Source: Polyangium mundeleinium
GTDB lineage: Bacteria > Myxococcota_A > Polyangia > Polyangiales > Polyangiaceae
DNA: 64,000 nucleotides
NCBI RefSeq assembly: GCF_028369105.1
Contig: NZ_JAQNDO010000001.1
Coordinates: forward strand, 6,976,501 to 7,040,500
Direction of reading: 5' to 3'
The notes under the pieces were generated by a model. It searched no databases. It was not told the origin of the DNA and worked only from the letters and a program-made list of their open reading frames with translations. Position numbers and translations under genes: made by a program. Positions 8,752-19,600 of the stretch are shown here, in pieces. The first letter of the stretch is position 1; each line of letters starts with the position of its first letter.

Positions 8752-9758
8752 CGCCTGCGGGGCGCGCCTTCGCCCGATGGATCGTCCTCGCGGCGGCGCT
8801 CGTCGCGCTCGCCTCGGGCTGCGCTGCGCTCCGCCCCGTCACGACGTCCACGGCCGAGTACGGCGCGTTCCGCAAGACGCGCGTCTCGCCGACGCTCGAA
8901 GGGCGCATCGTCGCGGCAGCGCGTTACCTCGCGCAGTACCCCGACGGCACGTTCGCGACAGAGGTGCGCGCGTTCTACACGATGGCCGAGCCGCTCTACT
9001 TCGAGGAGCACCGGAGCACCGCCGCGGGCCTGCACTTCTACCTCGCAGCGCTCCCGCGCGGCCCGCATGCCGCCGAGGCGCGGCAACGGCTCGAACGACT
9101 CGCCGAGAAGGGGCCAAGCGCGGAAGGCGGCTTCGATCGGGCCGTCATGGGCACGAACGATCGCCTCGCGAAGCTCGCCGGCATGCGAAGCGCCGCGCGT
9201 GAGCAGATGACGACGTCGCTCCGCGTGTGGCTCGACCCGGACGCCTTCGCGCGCCCGCTCGTAGAGGCGAAAGCGGAGCTCCTCGTCCCGTGGAGCCTCT
9301 CGCTCCCATGGCCCAGGTGCACGTGGAACGACGAAACCCGCGGCGCAGAGATGCGCTGTGAAAAGCTCTTCGAGTTGCCGTACGAGGTGACGAAGGGGGA
9401 GGGCACGGAGGAGCGTCAAGCCACCGTCGAAGTCGTGGTCGTCGAGGACGCGCGTGGCAGGCCGCTGCGTGTCACGATCGGCGGGCCGGATCTCTTCGTA
9501 CGCCTCGAAGAGACGTTCACCGGTCGGGCGATCGATCTCGGAGATCCGAGCGGTCGAGCAGCGGGCGTGTCCCGCGCGACGGAGCTCGTGCGGCGCGAGT
9601 TTTCGGCGCGGATCTCGGACAATCCCGCGTGTCGGAAGCGCACGCGCGCGCCGAAGGTCCTCGAGCTCGCCTGCGGCGGCGTCCGTGTCGTCGTGGAGGC
9701 CGCCCTCGACAGCACCGAGGACGATCGCATCGTGATCGCCCCGATGACCTCAGACTGA
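8748..9758 (+). CDS. Lipoprotein with helical repeat-like domain
   Basis: GTG 8748 overlaps the stop of the upstream gene, and the resulting N-terminus has a clear lipobox (LVALASGC), which supports this start over earlier ones. The 336-residue product is probably outer-membrane anchored. Residues 35-110 are helical and TPR-like (RYLAQYPDGTFATEVRAFYTMAEPLYFEE). The second half looks like mixed alpha/beta with no known motif. It is the third gene of a translationally coupled set with 7685-8359 and 8356-8751, implying one envelope complex. The kinase at 9810 follows 51 bp later. Confidence 0.75.
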   Translation: MTPAGRAFARWIVLAAALVALASGCAALRPVTTSTAEYGAFRKTRVSPTLEGRIVAAARYLAQYPDGTFATEVRAFYTMAEPLYFEEHRSTAAGLHFYLAALPRGPHAAEARQRLERLAEKGPSAEGGFDRAVMGTNDRLAKLAGMRSAAREQMTTSLRVWLDPDAFARPLVEAKAELLVPWSLSLPWPRCTWNDETRGAEMRCEKLFELPYEVTKGEGTEERQATVEVVVVEDARGRPLRVTIGGPDLFVRLEETFTGRAIDLGDPSGRAAGVSRATELVRREFSARISDNPACRKRTRAPKVLELACGGVRVVVEAALDSTEDDRIVIAPMTSD

Positions 9759-9809
9759 ACCCGAAGCGCGATCGGGGAGAGCGCGTATCTCCCCGGAAAC
9801 GAGGCGCGT

Positions 9810-11171
9810 GTGATACTCCTTCGGGCAGTGGAGATCGGCCGCGTCCTCGCCGAGCGTTACGCGCTGGTCCGCCCCCTCGCGGAGGGAGCGATGGCGACCG
9901 TGTGGGTCGCGGAGGATCGCGTCTCCGGCGGCGAAGTCGCGATCAAAGCGATCTCGCTCGACGCGGCCGGATGGCGCACCGAGGTGCGTGATCGTTTCAT
10001 GAAAGAGGCGCGCCTGCTCGCGATCGCCCAGCACGAGCACCTCGTCGGCGTGCGTGACGTGGGCGAGACCGAAGACGGCTTCCTCTACCTCGTCCTCGAT
10101 CTGCTCGACGGCGAGACGCTCGCCGATCGCATCGCCCGTGATCCGCCCCTCGACTGGAAGGAAGCCGGCGCGATCTCGCTCGCGATCACGCGCGGCGTCG
10201 CAGCCCTGCATCGCGCGGGGATCGTCCATCGCGACCTCAAGCCCGCCAACATCGTCCTGCATCGTGACAGCGGCGGCACGGTGCCGAAGATCATCGATCT
10301 CGGCATCAGCAAGGTGCGCGCGGCGGCCGCGGATCCCGAGCTCTGCGCGACGCTCACAGCGACGGGGCAGGTGCTCGGCACGCCGCAATACATGAGCTAC
10401 GAACAAGCGCTCGGCGATCCGGACGTGGACGCGCGCAGCGACGTGTGGGCGCTCGGCGTGATCCTCTACGAGATGCTCGCGCGAAGGCGACCGTTCGAAG
10501 CGCCGAACGCAAACGCAGTGCTCGCCGCCATCCGCCGCAAGGACGCGCCCGCGCTCGCCGAGGTCGCGAGCGACGTGCCCGCCGTGCTCGCGAAGCTCGT
10601 CGATCGTTGTCTGCGCACCGATCGCGCCGAGCGCTTCAAGGACGCCGGCGAGATGGCCGAAGCCCTCCCGACCGCGCTCTGCTCGGCCGCCGCGGATCCG
10701 ACGCCCGCCGAGCCGCCGCCCCCCGAGGCGAAGAAACCCGCGAGCGTGACGGCGCCGAAGCAACCTTCGCCCACGCCGATGCCCGCGGCGATCCCGGCCG
10801 AGAGCCCCGCGCCGCAGCCGCAGCGATCCCGCGCCGTCGCAGGCGCCTTCCTCATCGCGGGCGCGGCCATCCTCGGCGCGACCGCCGCCACGTTCTTGAC
10901 GCGCGATCCTGCCCCGACCACGCAGATCGCTCCTCCGAAGCCCACGACCGGCGGCGCCGCGCCGGCCCCGCAGGAGCCCGATCCTCGGACGAAGGCCCCG
11001 CCGAGCCCCACGCAAACGCCGGCCACCACGTCCACCACGGGCGAAGTGCGCCCCGTGGTGCAAGCAACCAGCACGGCCGCCTCTTCGGCTTCGGTTCCAA
11101 CGACGCGCCCGGCGGTCACGACGCGAGGCGGCACCAAGCCCCTCACGCAGGTGAACGAAGCGGGTTTCTAG
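9810..11171 (+). CDS. Eukaryotic-like Ser/Thr protein kinase, single-pass membrane protein
   Basis: The kinase domain spans about residues 10-280: glycine loop LAEGAMATVW, VAIK lysine, catalytic HRDLKPAN and DLG in place of DFG. All catalytic residues are present, so it should be active. A Pro/Ala-rich juxtamembrane region leads to one membrane helix (AVAGAFLIAGAAILGATAA) and a short Thr/Pro-rich extracytoplasmic tail with no sensor domain. The GTG at 9810 has GAGG 5 nt upstream; GTG 9828 is an alternative. The next gene, 41 bp downstream, encodes an FHA-domain activator, a likely phospho-threonine reader and possible substrate. Confidence 0.9.
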   Translation: MILLRAVEIGRVLAERYALVRPLAEGAMATVWVAEDRVSGGEVAIKAISLDAAGWRTEVRDRFMKEARLLAIAQHEHLVGVRDVGETEDGFLYLVLDLLDGETLADRIARDPPLDWKEAGAISLAITRGVAALHRAGIVHRDLKPANIVLHRDSGGTVPKIIDLGISKVRAAAADPELCATLTATGQVLGTPQYMSYEQALGDPDVDARSDVWALGVILYEMLARRRPFEAPNANAVLAAIRRKDAPALAEVASDVPAVLAKLVDRCLRTDRAERFKDAGEMAEALPTALCSAAADPTPAEPPPPEAKKPASVTAPKQPSPTPMPAAIPAESPAPQPQRSRAVAGAFLIAGAAILGATAATFLTRDPAPTTQIAPPKPTTGGAAPAPQEPDPRTKAPPSPTQTPATTSTTGEVRPVVQATSTAASSASVPTTRPAVTTRGGTKPLTQVNEAGF

Positions 11172-11212
11172 AGTACGCGGCGCCCCGTTCATGGTACCCC
11201 TCCGAGCGGACC

Positions 11213-12580
<1,368 letters not shown>

Positions 12581-12599
12581 TCGTCAAGCGAAGCGTGGC

Positions 12600-12718
12600 G
12601 CCGGGGTTTCACCCCGGACCCGACCAGGGGCTCTTCGCCCCTGGACCCGAACCAGGGCAAGCCCTGGACCGCTGATGCATCGACCGCGATGCGGTCGATG
12701 CACGCCAGAGGGAACAGC
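12600..12718 (+). repeat. Composite hairpin repeat, copy B: single module
   Basis: Four hairpins follow the stop of the sigma-54 activator: H1 12601-12617 (CCGGGG/CCCCGG, identical to copies A and C), H2 12624-12644 (CCAGGGGC/GCCCCTGG), H3 12652-12667 (CCAGGGC/GCCCTGG) and H4 12676-12702, a perfect 12-bp stem TGCATCGACCGC with loop GAT. The H4 sequence is wholly different from the AACTGCGC stem of the other copies, yet it is in the same place and equally well paired. Only the plus-strand transcript gets a module; the convergent mutase gene ends at 12722 without one. Confidence 0.88.
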
Positions 12719-12721
12719 CCG

Positions 12722-14404
12722 TTAGATGGTGAGGATTTCCGTGTGCTCGCCCCATGCGGCGCGGAGCACGTCGCTGATCTCGCCCACGGTCACGCCCGCC
12801 TTCACCGCCGCGAGGATCGGCGGCAGCAGGTTGTCCGTGCCGCGCGCCGCGCGATCGATCACGGCGAGCGCCTCGCTCTTCTTCGGCCCCTCGTGCGCGG
12901 CACGCCACGCGCGCGTCCGCTCGGCCTGCTCGCGCTCGATGCGCGGATCGATCTTCATCGCCGTCACGGGCGGGCTCTCCGAGGCGAACTCGTTCAGGCC
13001 CACGATGACGCGCTTCTTCTCCTCGATCTCGAGCTGGTAGCGATACGCCGCCGCCTGGATCTCGCGCTGCACGTAGCCCTGCTCGATCGCCGACACCATC
13101 CCGCCGAGATCGTCGACCCTGCGGATGTACTCGCGCGCCGCCTGTTCGAGCCGCGTCGTCAGCGCCTCGACCACGTAGCTGCCGCCGAGCGGATCCACGA
13201 AGTCCGTCACGCCCGACTCGTAGCCGATCACCTGCTGCGTCCGGAGCGCGAGCGTCGCCGCCTCCGCCGTCGGCAGTCCGAGCGCCTCGTCGAATCCGTT
13301 GGTGTGCAAACTTTGGCAACCGCCGAGCACCGCGGCGAGCGCCTGCATCGCCACGCGCACCACGTTTACCATCGGCTGCTGCGCGAGCAGCGTCATCCCC
13401 GCGGTCTGGCAGTGGAACTTGAGCGCCCGCGCCCGGTCCGTCTTCGCGCCGAACCGCTCCTCCATGACCGACGACCAGATCCTCCGCGCGGCTCGAAACT
13501 TCGCGATCTCCTCGAGCAGGTTGTTGTGCCCGTTGAAGAAGAACGAGAGCTGCCCGCCGAAGTCGTCGACGTCGAGCCCGGCCTCGACGGCGGCCTTCAC
13601 GTACGCCATCCCGTCGGCCAGCGTGAACGCGATCTCCTGGGCCGCGTCGCAGCCCGCCTCGCGCATGTGGTAGCCGCTGATCGAGATCGTGTTCCAGTGC
13701 GGCACGTCCTTCGAACAGAACGCGAAGATGTCACTGATGAGCCGGATCGAAGGCCGCGGCGGGTAGATGTACGTCCCACGCGCCACGTACTCCTTCAAGA
13801 TGTCGTTCTGGATCGTGCCGCGCAGTTTGTCCCTCGGGACCCCGGCCTCATCCGCGACCGCGATGTAGAGCGAGAGCAGGATTGCCGCCGTCGCATTGAT
13901 CGTCATCGACGTCGAGATTGTGTCGAGCGGCAGCCCCGCGAGCAGACGCCGCATGTCGCCGAGCGAGTCGATCGCCACGCCCACGCGCCCCACCTCGCCG
14001 GCCGCGAGCGCGTGATCCGAGTCGCGCCCCATCTGCGTCGGCAGGTCGAACGCGACCGAGAGCCCCGTTTGCCCCTGCGAGAGCAGGTAGTGGTAACGCG
14101 CGTTCGACTCCTCCGCGGTGCCGAACCCTGCGTACTGCCGCATCGTCCAAAGGCGCCCGCGGTACATGTTCGGCTGCACGCCGCGCGTGAACGGCGGCAT
14201 CCCCGGGAAGCCGAGATCGTTCGCGGGATCAAAGCCCAGCCGCTCGAGCGTCTCCTCGTCGTAGAGGTCGTCCGCGTCCACGCCGACCGATCCGGGCGGC
14301 CCCGAGAGCAGCGGTGCGCGTGGTCTCGCCGCCTTGCGCGTCTTCGCGAGCCGCTTCTCGAATTCGTCCTTCGCCTGGCCTTCCGCTCGGTCGTCGCTCT
14401 TCAT
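12722..14404 (-). CDS. Methylmalonyl-CoA mutase-type large (catalytic) subunit
   Basis: This 560-residue protein is the TIM-barrel catalytic half of a B12-dependent acyl-CoA mutase. Recognisable are [42 protein letters not shown] and SISGYHM with the conserved His. Arg in [10 protein letters not shown] occupies the position of Arg207 of the Propionibacterium enzyme, where isobutyryl-CoA mutase has Gln, so methylmalonyl-CoA or a close analogue is the better guess. The C-terminal cobalamin-binding domain is absent and no small subunit is nearby. The usual Arg before LSFFF is Gln here (GGQLSFFF). The G-protein chaperone gene meaB is at 25079. Confidence 0.85.
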   Translation of the reverse strand: MKSDDRAEGQAKDEFEKRLAKTRKAARPRAPLLSGPPGSVGVDADDLYDEETLERLGFDPANDLGFPGMPPFTRGVQPNMYRGRLWTMRQYAGFGTAEESNARYHYLLSQGQTGLSVAFDLPTQMGRDSDHALAAGEVGRVGVAIDSLGDMRRLLAGLPLDTISTSMTINATAAILLSLYIAVADEAGVPRDKLRGTIQNDILKEYVARGTYIYPPRPSIRLISDIFAFCSKDVPHWNTISISGYHMREAGCDAAQEIAFTLADGMAYVKAAVEAGLDVDDFGGQLSFFFNGHNNLLEEIAKFRAARRIWSSVMEERFGAKTDRARALKFHCQTAGMTLLAQQPMVNVVRVAMQALAAVLGGCQSLHTNGFDEALGLPTAEAATLALRTQQVIGYESGVTDFVDPLGGSYVVEALTTRLEQAAREYIRRVDDLGGMVSAIEQGYVQREIQAAAYRYQLEIEEKKRVIVGLNEFASESPPVTAMKIDPRIEREQAERTRAWRAAHEGPKKSEALAVIDRAARGTDNLLPPILAAVKAGVTVGEISDVLRAAWGEHTEILTI

Positions 14405-14427
14405 CGTTCGTCGTCCTCGACGTTCGT

Positions 14428-16086
14428 CTACCCGCGCGCCGACAGGAGCCGCGCGAGCGCCTCGCCTACAGCACGAGCGAGCTCGTCCATCCTGCGCGTG
14501 CCGGTCAGCGTGTCGCCGAGATCATCGACCATGAGCACCGCCGCCGGCCGCCCCGCGACGCGCACCGCCACGACGGCCACGTCCGGGCTCGCGCGCTCCA
14601 TCACCGCGAGCAGCCCCTCGTGCGCCGGCGTTTCGGGCACGGGCCCGAGATAGATCGACGTCGCCGTCGCCGTCGCGAACACGCTCGGCACGTCGTGCGG
14701 GATCGAGAGCGCCCGCAACGCCTCTTCATCCCCGAACTCCTCGTTGCAGGTCCATCCGTGGAACCCGTCGCGCTTGACCGCGAAGAGCGCCACGCGACGC
14801 GCGAAGAGCGCCGCGCCGCCGAGCGCGAGCGACACGATCTCGTCCCGCGTCGCCGCGCGCGCGAGCGCCCCGAGGATCGCGCTCGGATCCGGGAAGGGCA
14901 GGGGAGGCGGCCCCACGAACGTCTGGCGTTGCGGCTCCTCGTCGTGCTCCGAGACGGTCACCGGCGCAGGCGCCGTCACCTGGCCCTTCACAGGCACCGG
15001 GAGCGACATCGCAGGCGGTGGCACCGACACACCCCCACGACGTGCCGACGGCGCCGGCGCGAACGAGTTCGGCCCCGCAGACGGCTCTGGGATCGGGCCC
15101 CCGAGCGCTGGCGCGAGCGCGTGCGAGATGGGCGCGTCGTGCGTCGTCCACATCGCCGCTGCTCGCTCGGCCTTCTCCGCGTTCGCCGCGTCGCCCACGA
15201 CACGCGGCGCCGTGCCTCCGTCGCTCGAAGGCACACGCGAGAAGACCGATGGATCCAGGGTCGGACGTGTCGCGCCGCGCCACGCCGTGAGCTCGGGCGG
15301 CGCCACGGCGAGCGGCGACGGCACCGACGCGGGGCCCGGCGGCGGCGTCGAGGGAAACGACACGCGCGGCGGATCGTCCGAGCTCGGCGGCGGTGCCGCC
15401 GCGGCCTTCGTCGCCGGGAGCGCCGAACGAACGACACGCTCCACCGGCACCGCTCCGCGCAGCGTCCCCGGCGCTCCGCGTCGTGTCGCCGGTGCTGCGG
15501 GTGTTTGCGACCCGTCCGCGTCGCTCCCTTCCGGCACGCGTTTGACCAGCGGGATCGGCGTGCTGATCGTGGGCGGCGGCGGGATCGACGACTGCGGCGC
15601 GCCGTAGGGCGAGGCCGGCGTGATGCGGCGGCCTCGTGGCTTCTTCGGGGCCTCGGGCTGCGCCGCCGTGAGCTCGATCCGCCGGATCGCCTCTTCCACT
15701 GCGCCGATCGGCGCGCGCAGCACGCGCACCGGCGCGCCGAGGTGGAACGACATCTCCGACTCGATGTGCGTGTCCAGCGGATCGGCCGCGGCCACGTCCA
15801 CGGTCCCCGTGAACGGATCGAGCCGCGTCGGCAGCGCGCAGAGCCTCCGGCACATCGCGCGCGGCAGCTTCGCCACGAGCTCTGGCGCGCCTTGCACGTG
15901 ACGCAGCCCCGGCCCTGCGTACCGCGCGATCTCCTCGTCGAGCTCGGCCTCCGTGATCGCCCCGCGATCGACGAGCGCGCGCGTGAACGGGATTCCCCGC
16001 ACGACCGACAGGAGCAGCGCCGCCTGCACCTTCTCCCGCGTCACCAGGTTCGCCGCGATCAGGCGTCGCCCCAACTCGACCGACAC
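14428..16086 (-). CDS. GspE N-terminal (MshEN-like) domain protein with Pro/Ala-rich linker
   Basis: Residues 1-140 resemble the N-terminal domain of type II secretion and pilus ATPases (GspE_N/MshEN): [37 protein letters not shown] and VAAADPLD. The family can bind cyclic di-GMP, but here no ATPase follows. Instead there is a ~260-residue Pro/Ala/Ser-rich linker and a C-terminal domain of about 150 residues ([21 protein letters not shown] onwards) with a GAF-like layout. A stand-alone regulatory or adaptor role is inferred. GTG start; the mutase gene begins 23 bp downstream, so cotranscription is likely. Confidence 0.7.
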   Translation of the reverse strand: MSVELGRRLIAANLVTREKVQAALLLSVVRGIPFTRALVDRGAITEAELDEEIARYAGPGLRHVQGAPELVAKLPRAMCRRLCALPTRLDPFTGTVDVAAADPLDTHIESEMSFHLGAPVRVLRAPIGAVEEAIRRIELTAAQPEAPKKPRGRRITPASPYGAPQSSIPPPPTISTPIPLVKRVPEGSDADGSQTPAAPATRRGAPGTLRGAVPVERVVRSALPATKAAAAPPPSSDDPPRVSFPSTPPPGPASVPSPLAVAPPELTAWRGATRPTLDPSVFSRVPSSDGGTAPRVVGDAANAEKAERAAAMWTTHDAPISHALAPALGGPIPEPSAGPNSFAPAPSARRGGVSVPPPAMSLPVPVKGQVTAPAPVTVSEHDEEPQRQTFVGPPPLPFPDPSAILGALARAATRDEIVSLALGGAALFARRVALFAVKRDGFHGWTCNEEFGDEEALRALSIPHDVPSVFATATATSIYLGPVPETPAHEGLLAVMERASPDVAVVAVRVAGRPAAVLMVDDLGDTLTGTRRMDELARAVGEALARLLSARG

Positions 16087-16134
16087 GGCGCGAACGATAT
16101 CACTCTTTATGTTGGCGAGGAGCCCCTTGGACCC

Positions 16135-16434
16135 TCAGCGCGACGCGGGAAACTGGAAGACGACCTCGGTCTGTCGCACGAGCCCGAGGTTGTCCCGCGC
16201 GATGCGCTCGACCGCCGTCGGATCGTCCCGCAGCCGCTCGACCCGGCCCCGCAGTGCGTCGATCTCGCGGTGCATCTCCGCGCTTTCCTCTTCCACCTGC
16301 TCGAGCTCACGTTCGAGCCCTCGCAGCCGCGGCAGCCCCTCCGGCGAAAGGATCATCACCGGGACCCCGATGACCGCCACGACGAGGATTCCGACCGGCA
16401 GAACCCGCTCGATCGCCAAGGTGAGTCGACGCAC
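16135..16434 (-). CDS. FtsB/DivIC-like septum formation protein
   Basis: At 99 residues this matches the length and layout of FtsB/DivIC proteins: a short cytoplasmic start, one membrane helix (VLPVGILVVAVIGVPVMIL), a coiled coil (LERELEQVEEESAEMHREIDALRGRVERL is the span, residues 40-70) and the terminal motif DPTAVERIARDNLGLV typical of the family. It would act in the divisome with FtsL and FtsQ. The GTG start at 16434 gives a proper N-terminus. It is transcribed away from the large pseudokinase gene, with 209 bp between them. Confidence 0.85.
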   Translation of the reverse strand: MRRLTLAIERVLPVGILVVAVIGVPVMILSPEGLPRLRGLERELEQVEEESAEMHREIDALRGRVERLRDDPTAVERIARDNLGLVRQTEVVFQFPASR

Positions 16435-16643
16435 GTCTCCCTCCCTGCCATGGCCGGGGGCACCTGGTCAACTTTCCGAGCTCGCGAACTTCGGAAAGGT
16501 CGCGCGCTTTTGGGTCGGTTGTTCTTCGCGAACGACCTGACCTTTGGCTAGCATACGCCCGGCCGCGGGCGCCCTGGTCGGTTCTTCTGGACCGAACACT
16601 GACCAGACGAGGCCGCCCCCGCGAAGGATCCCGAGGAGATTTC

Positions 16644-19600
16644 ATGTCGATCGATATCGTCCGAGGTGAGCTCGAGCGCCTCTTCTCGCTCGATGAAATG
16701 ACCGCGCTGTCGAGCGAGCTGCTCGGGCTCGATCCGGCCCAGGTGGGAGGCGCCGTCTCGAAGGCATCCTTCGCTCGCGCGCTCACGGATCGCTGCTTCG
16801 AGAACGACGCCGAAGGCGCGCTGCTCGACGCGATCTTCGCCGCGAGGCCCGAGGCCGACGCGAAGCTGCGCGAGCTCGTGAAGAAGGGCACCGGAGCCGA
16901 CGCCGAGATCAAGGCAGGCGAGGCGTTCGGCGCGTTCACGGTGACGCGCAAGATCGGGGAAGGCCCGCGCGCCGTCGTTTACGCCGCGACACGCAAGGTC
17001 GAAGGCGAGGAGAAGCCCCAGGAGCGGATCCTCAAGGTCTTTCGCAAGGACGCCGCGTCCGGTCCGCGTGCTCTCCAGCGTTTCCTCACGGCCGTCCGGC
17101 TCGCCGCGAAGGTGCAGCACGAAGGCCTGCCCGCGTCGCTCGAAGCCGGCGTCGTCTCGGGACACGCGTACGTCGCGTACGCGCCCGTCGACGCCCAGCC
17201 GCTCGCCGCGCGCGTGACGCGCACGGGCGCGCTGCACATCAACGAGGCGCGCGAGATCGTCCGCTCCGTCCTCTCGGCCCTCGCCGCGCTGCACGAGGCG
17301 CGCGTCGTGCACGGCAACATCAAGCTGGAAAACGTGCTCGTCGGCCGCGGCGAAGGCGGCAAGGTCCGCGCGTACCTCGTCGACGCCGGCTGCGATCGCC
17401 TCGGCGCCTTCGTGGGCGGGCCGTTCGGCATCCCTGCGCTCGCGCGCGCCCTCTCGCCCGAGCAGATCCGCGGCGGCGCGCTCGACGCGCAGAGCGACAT
17501 CTACGCCTTCGGCGCCCTCCTCTTCGAGCTGCTCGCGGCCAAGCCTCCGTTCGGCGGCGAGACCGGCGCCGACGTCGCGGCCGCGCACCTCGTCCGCGAG
17601 GCGCCGGTCGCGTCCACGGTCGCGCCGAAGGGCTGGGTCAACAAGGAGCTCGACGAGATCATCGCGCGCCTGCTCGACAAGAACCCGGGCACGCGCCCCA
17701 AGGGCGTGAGCGGCGCGCTCGACCTCGTCGATCCCAAGGCCAAGACCGCCGAGGAAGCGCCCAAGGGCAAGACCTTCACGGACGAGGAGATCAACGACCT
17801 CGCCGACCTGCTCCTCGCCGATCCCACGGATCACGACTCGGCCCTCGCGCTGGAGAGCGCCTCGCGCGACGGCGCCGATCCGCACAAGGTCGCCGAGGCC
17901 TTCGTCATCGCGGCCTCCGAGGTCGACGAGGGCGAGAGCGCGGGCGAGAAGATCAAGGCCGCGGAGACGAAGAAGCAGCTCCTCTTCCGCGCCGCCCGCA
18001 CCTTCGAGAATGTCGCGAAGGATCTGGAGAAGGCCGAGGGCGTGCTCGAACAGATCGTCGAGCTCGACGCGGACGACGACGTCGCGTTCGGCGCGCTCGA
18101 AGACGTGCGCCGGCAGCTCGGCAAGCACGAGGAGGTCGTCGAGATGCTCCTCGAGCGCAGCGAGAAGGCGCAGGATCCGCCGGCGCGGGCGCGCGCGCTG
18201 AACGAGATTGGCCGCCTCTACGTGCGCGAGCTCGAGGACATCGAGCAGGGCGTCTTTGCCTTCGCGCAGGCGCTCTCCATCCTCCCCGAGAACCAGGACT
18301 ACGCGAAGGATCTCGAGCGCTCGGCCGGCAGCGACATGAAGGTATGGGCCGAGGCGCTCCAGATCCTCAGCACCGCGACGACAAGCGCGGAGATGTCGAC
18401 CGAGTCCAAGATCGCGCTCTTCAACCTGCTCGGGCGCTGGTACTCCGAAAAGATCGCGCGGCCCGACATGGGCTTGCCTTGCTTCCAGGCCGTGCTCTCG
18501 GCCGAGCCCGGACACGACGGCGCGCTCGACGGCATGGCGCAGCTCTACCGCCGCGCGCAGCAGTGGCAGGAGCTCTGCCAGATCCTCCAGACCCGCGCCG
18601 ATCGCGCCGCGACGCCGGAGCGATCCCGCGAGATCCGCGCCGAGGCCGCCGACGTCCTGGAGACGCGGCTCAACGACGCCTCGCGCGCCCGTGACCTCTT
18701 CGAGCACATCTTCCAGGAAGATCCGAGCAACGACAAAGCCGCCGAAGCGCTCGGCCGCATCTACCACCGCCAGGAGGACTGGGCCGGCTACGCGAAGATC
18801 CTCGAGCGCCGCGCCGACGCGCTCCGCGGCGAGGCCCGTGTCGAGGCCATCTGCAAGGTCGCCGAGCTCTACGAGGATCAGCTGAACGACCTCAGCGAGG
18901 CCACGCGCCGCTACGAGGCCGCGCTCGACGTCGACCCGCACGGCCTCACCGCGCTGCGCGGCCTCGATCGCATCTACAATCGCACGGGCCGCTACAAGGA
19001 GCTCGTCGGCAACCTCGAGAAGCAGATCGCGATCAGCGCGACGCCGCGCCAGAAGATCAACCTCTACGAGCGGCTCGCCGGCATCCACGACGAGCAGTTC
19101 CTCGATCACGGCAAGGCCGCCGAGGCGTACGAGGCAATCCTCCAGATCGACCCGGCGCACGAGGGCACGCTTACCGCGCTCATGCGGCACTACCGCGCGC
19201 TCGAGCGCTGGGAGGACGTCGTCTCGCTCTACGAGCGCCTCCTCCGCATCGTCACCGACGACAAGCGCCGCATCGACCTGCTCCTCGCGATGGGCCGCGT
19301 CCTCGTCGAACAGGTCGGCTCGCCCGAGCGCGCCTCCAAGGCGTACGAGAAGGTCATCGAGATCGACCCGCAGCACGGCGGCGCGCTCGAATCGCTCGCG
19401 AACGTCCGTGCCGCGAGCGGAGACGCGCTCGCCGCGCTCTCCGCGATCGAGTCGCTCGCCGTCAAGGCCACGACGCCCGAGACGCGCGCTGATCTCTGGA
19501 TCCGCGCCGCCAAGCTGCTCGACGACAAGGGCGATCGCGACGGCGCGATCGAGCGTTACAAGAAGGCCCTCGACGCCCAGCCTGGCAACGTCGCGGCCTC

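Noticed and set aside
12722-14404. Isobutyryl-CoA mutase
   Set aside because: The position that distinguishes the enzymes has Arg ([10 protein letters not shown]), as in methylmalonyl-CoA mutase, not Gln.
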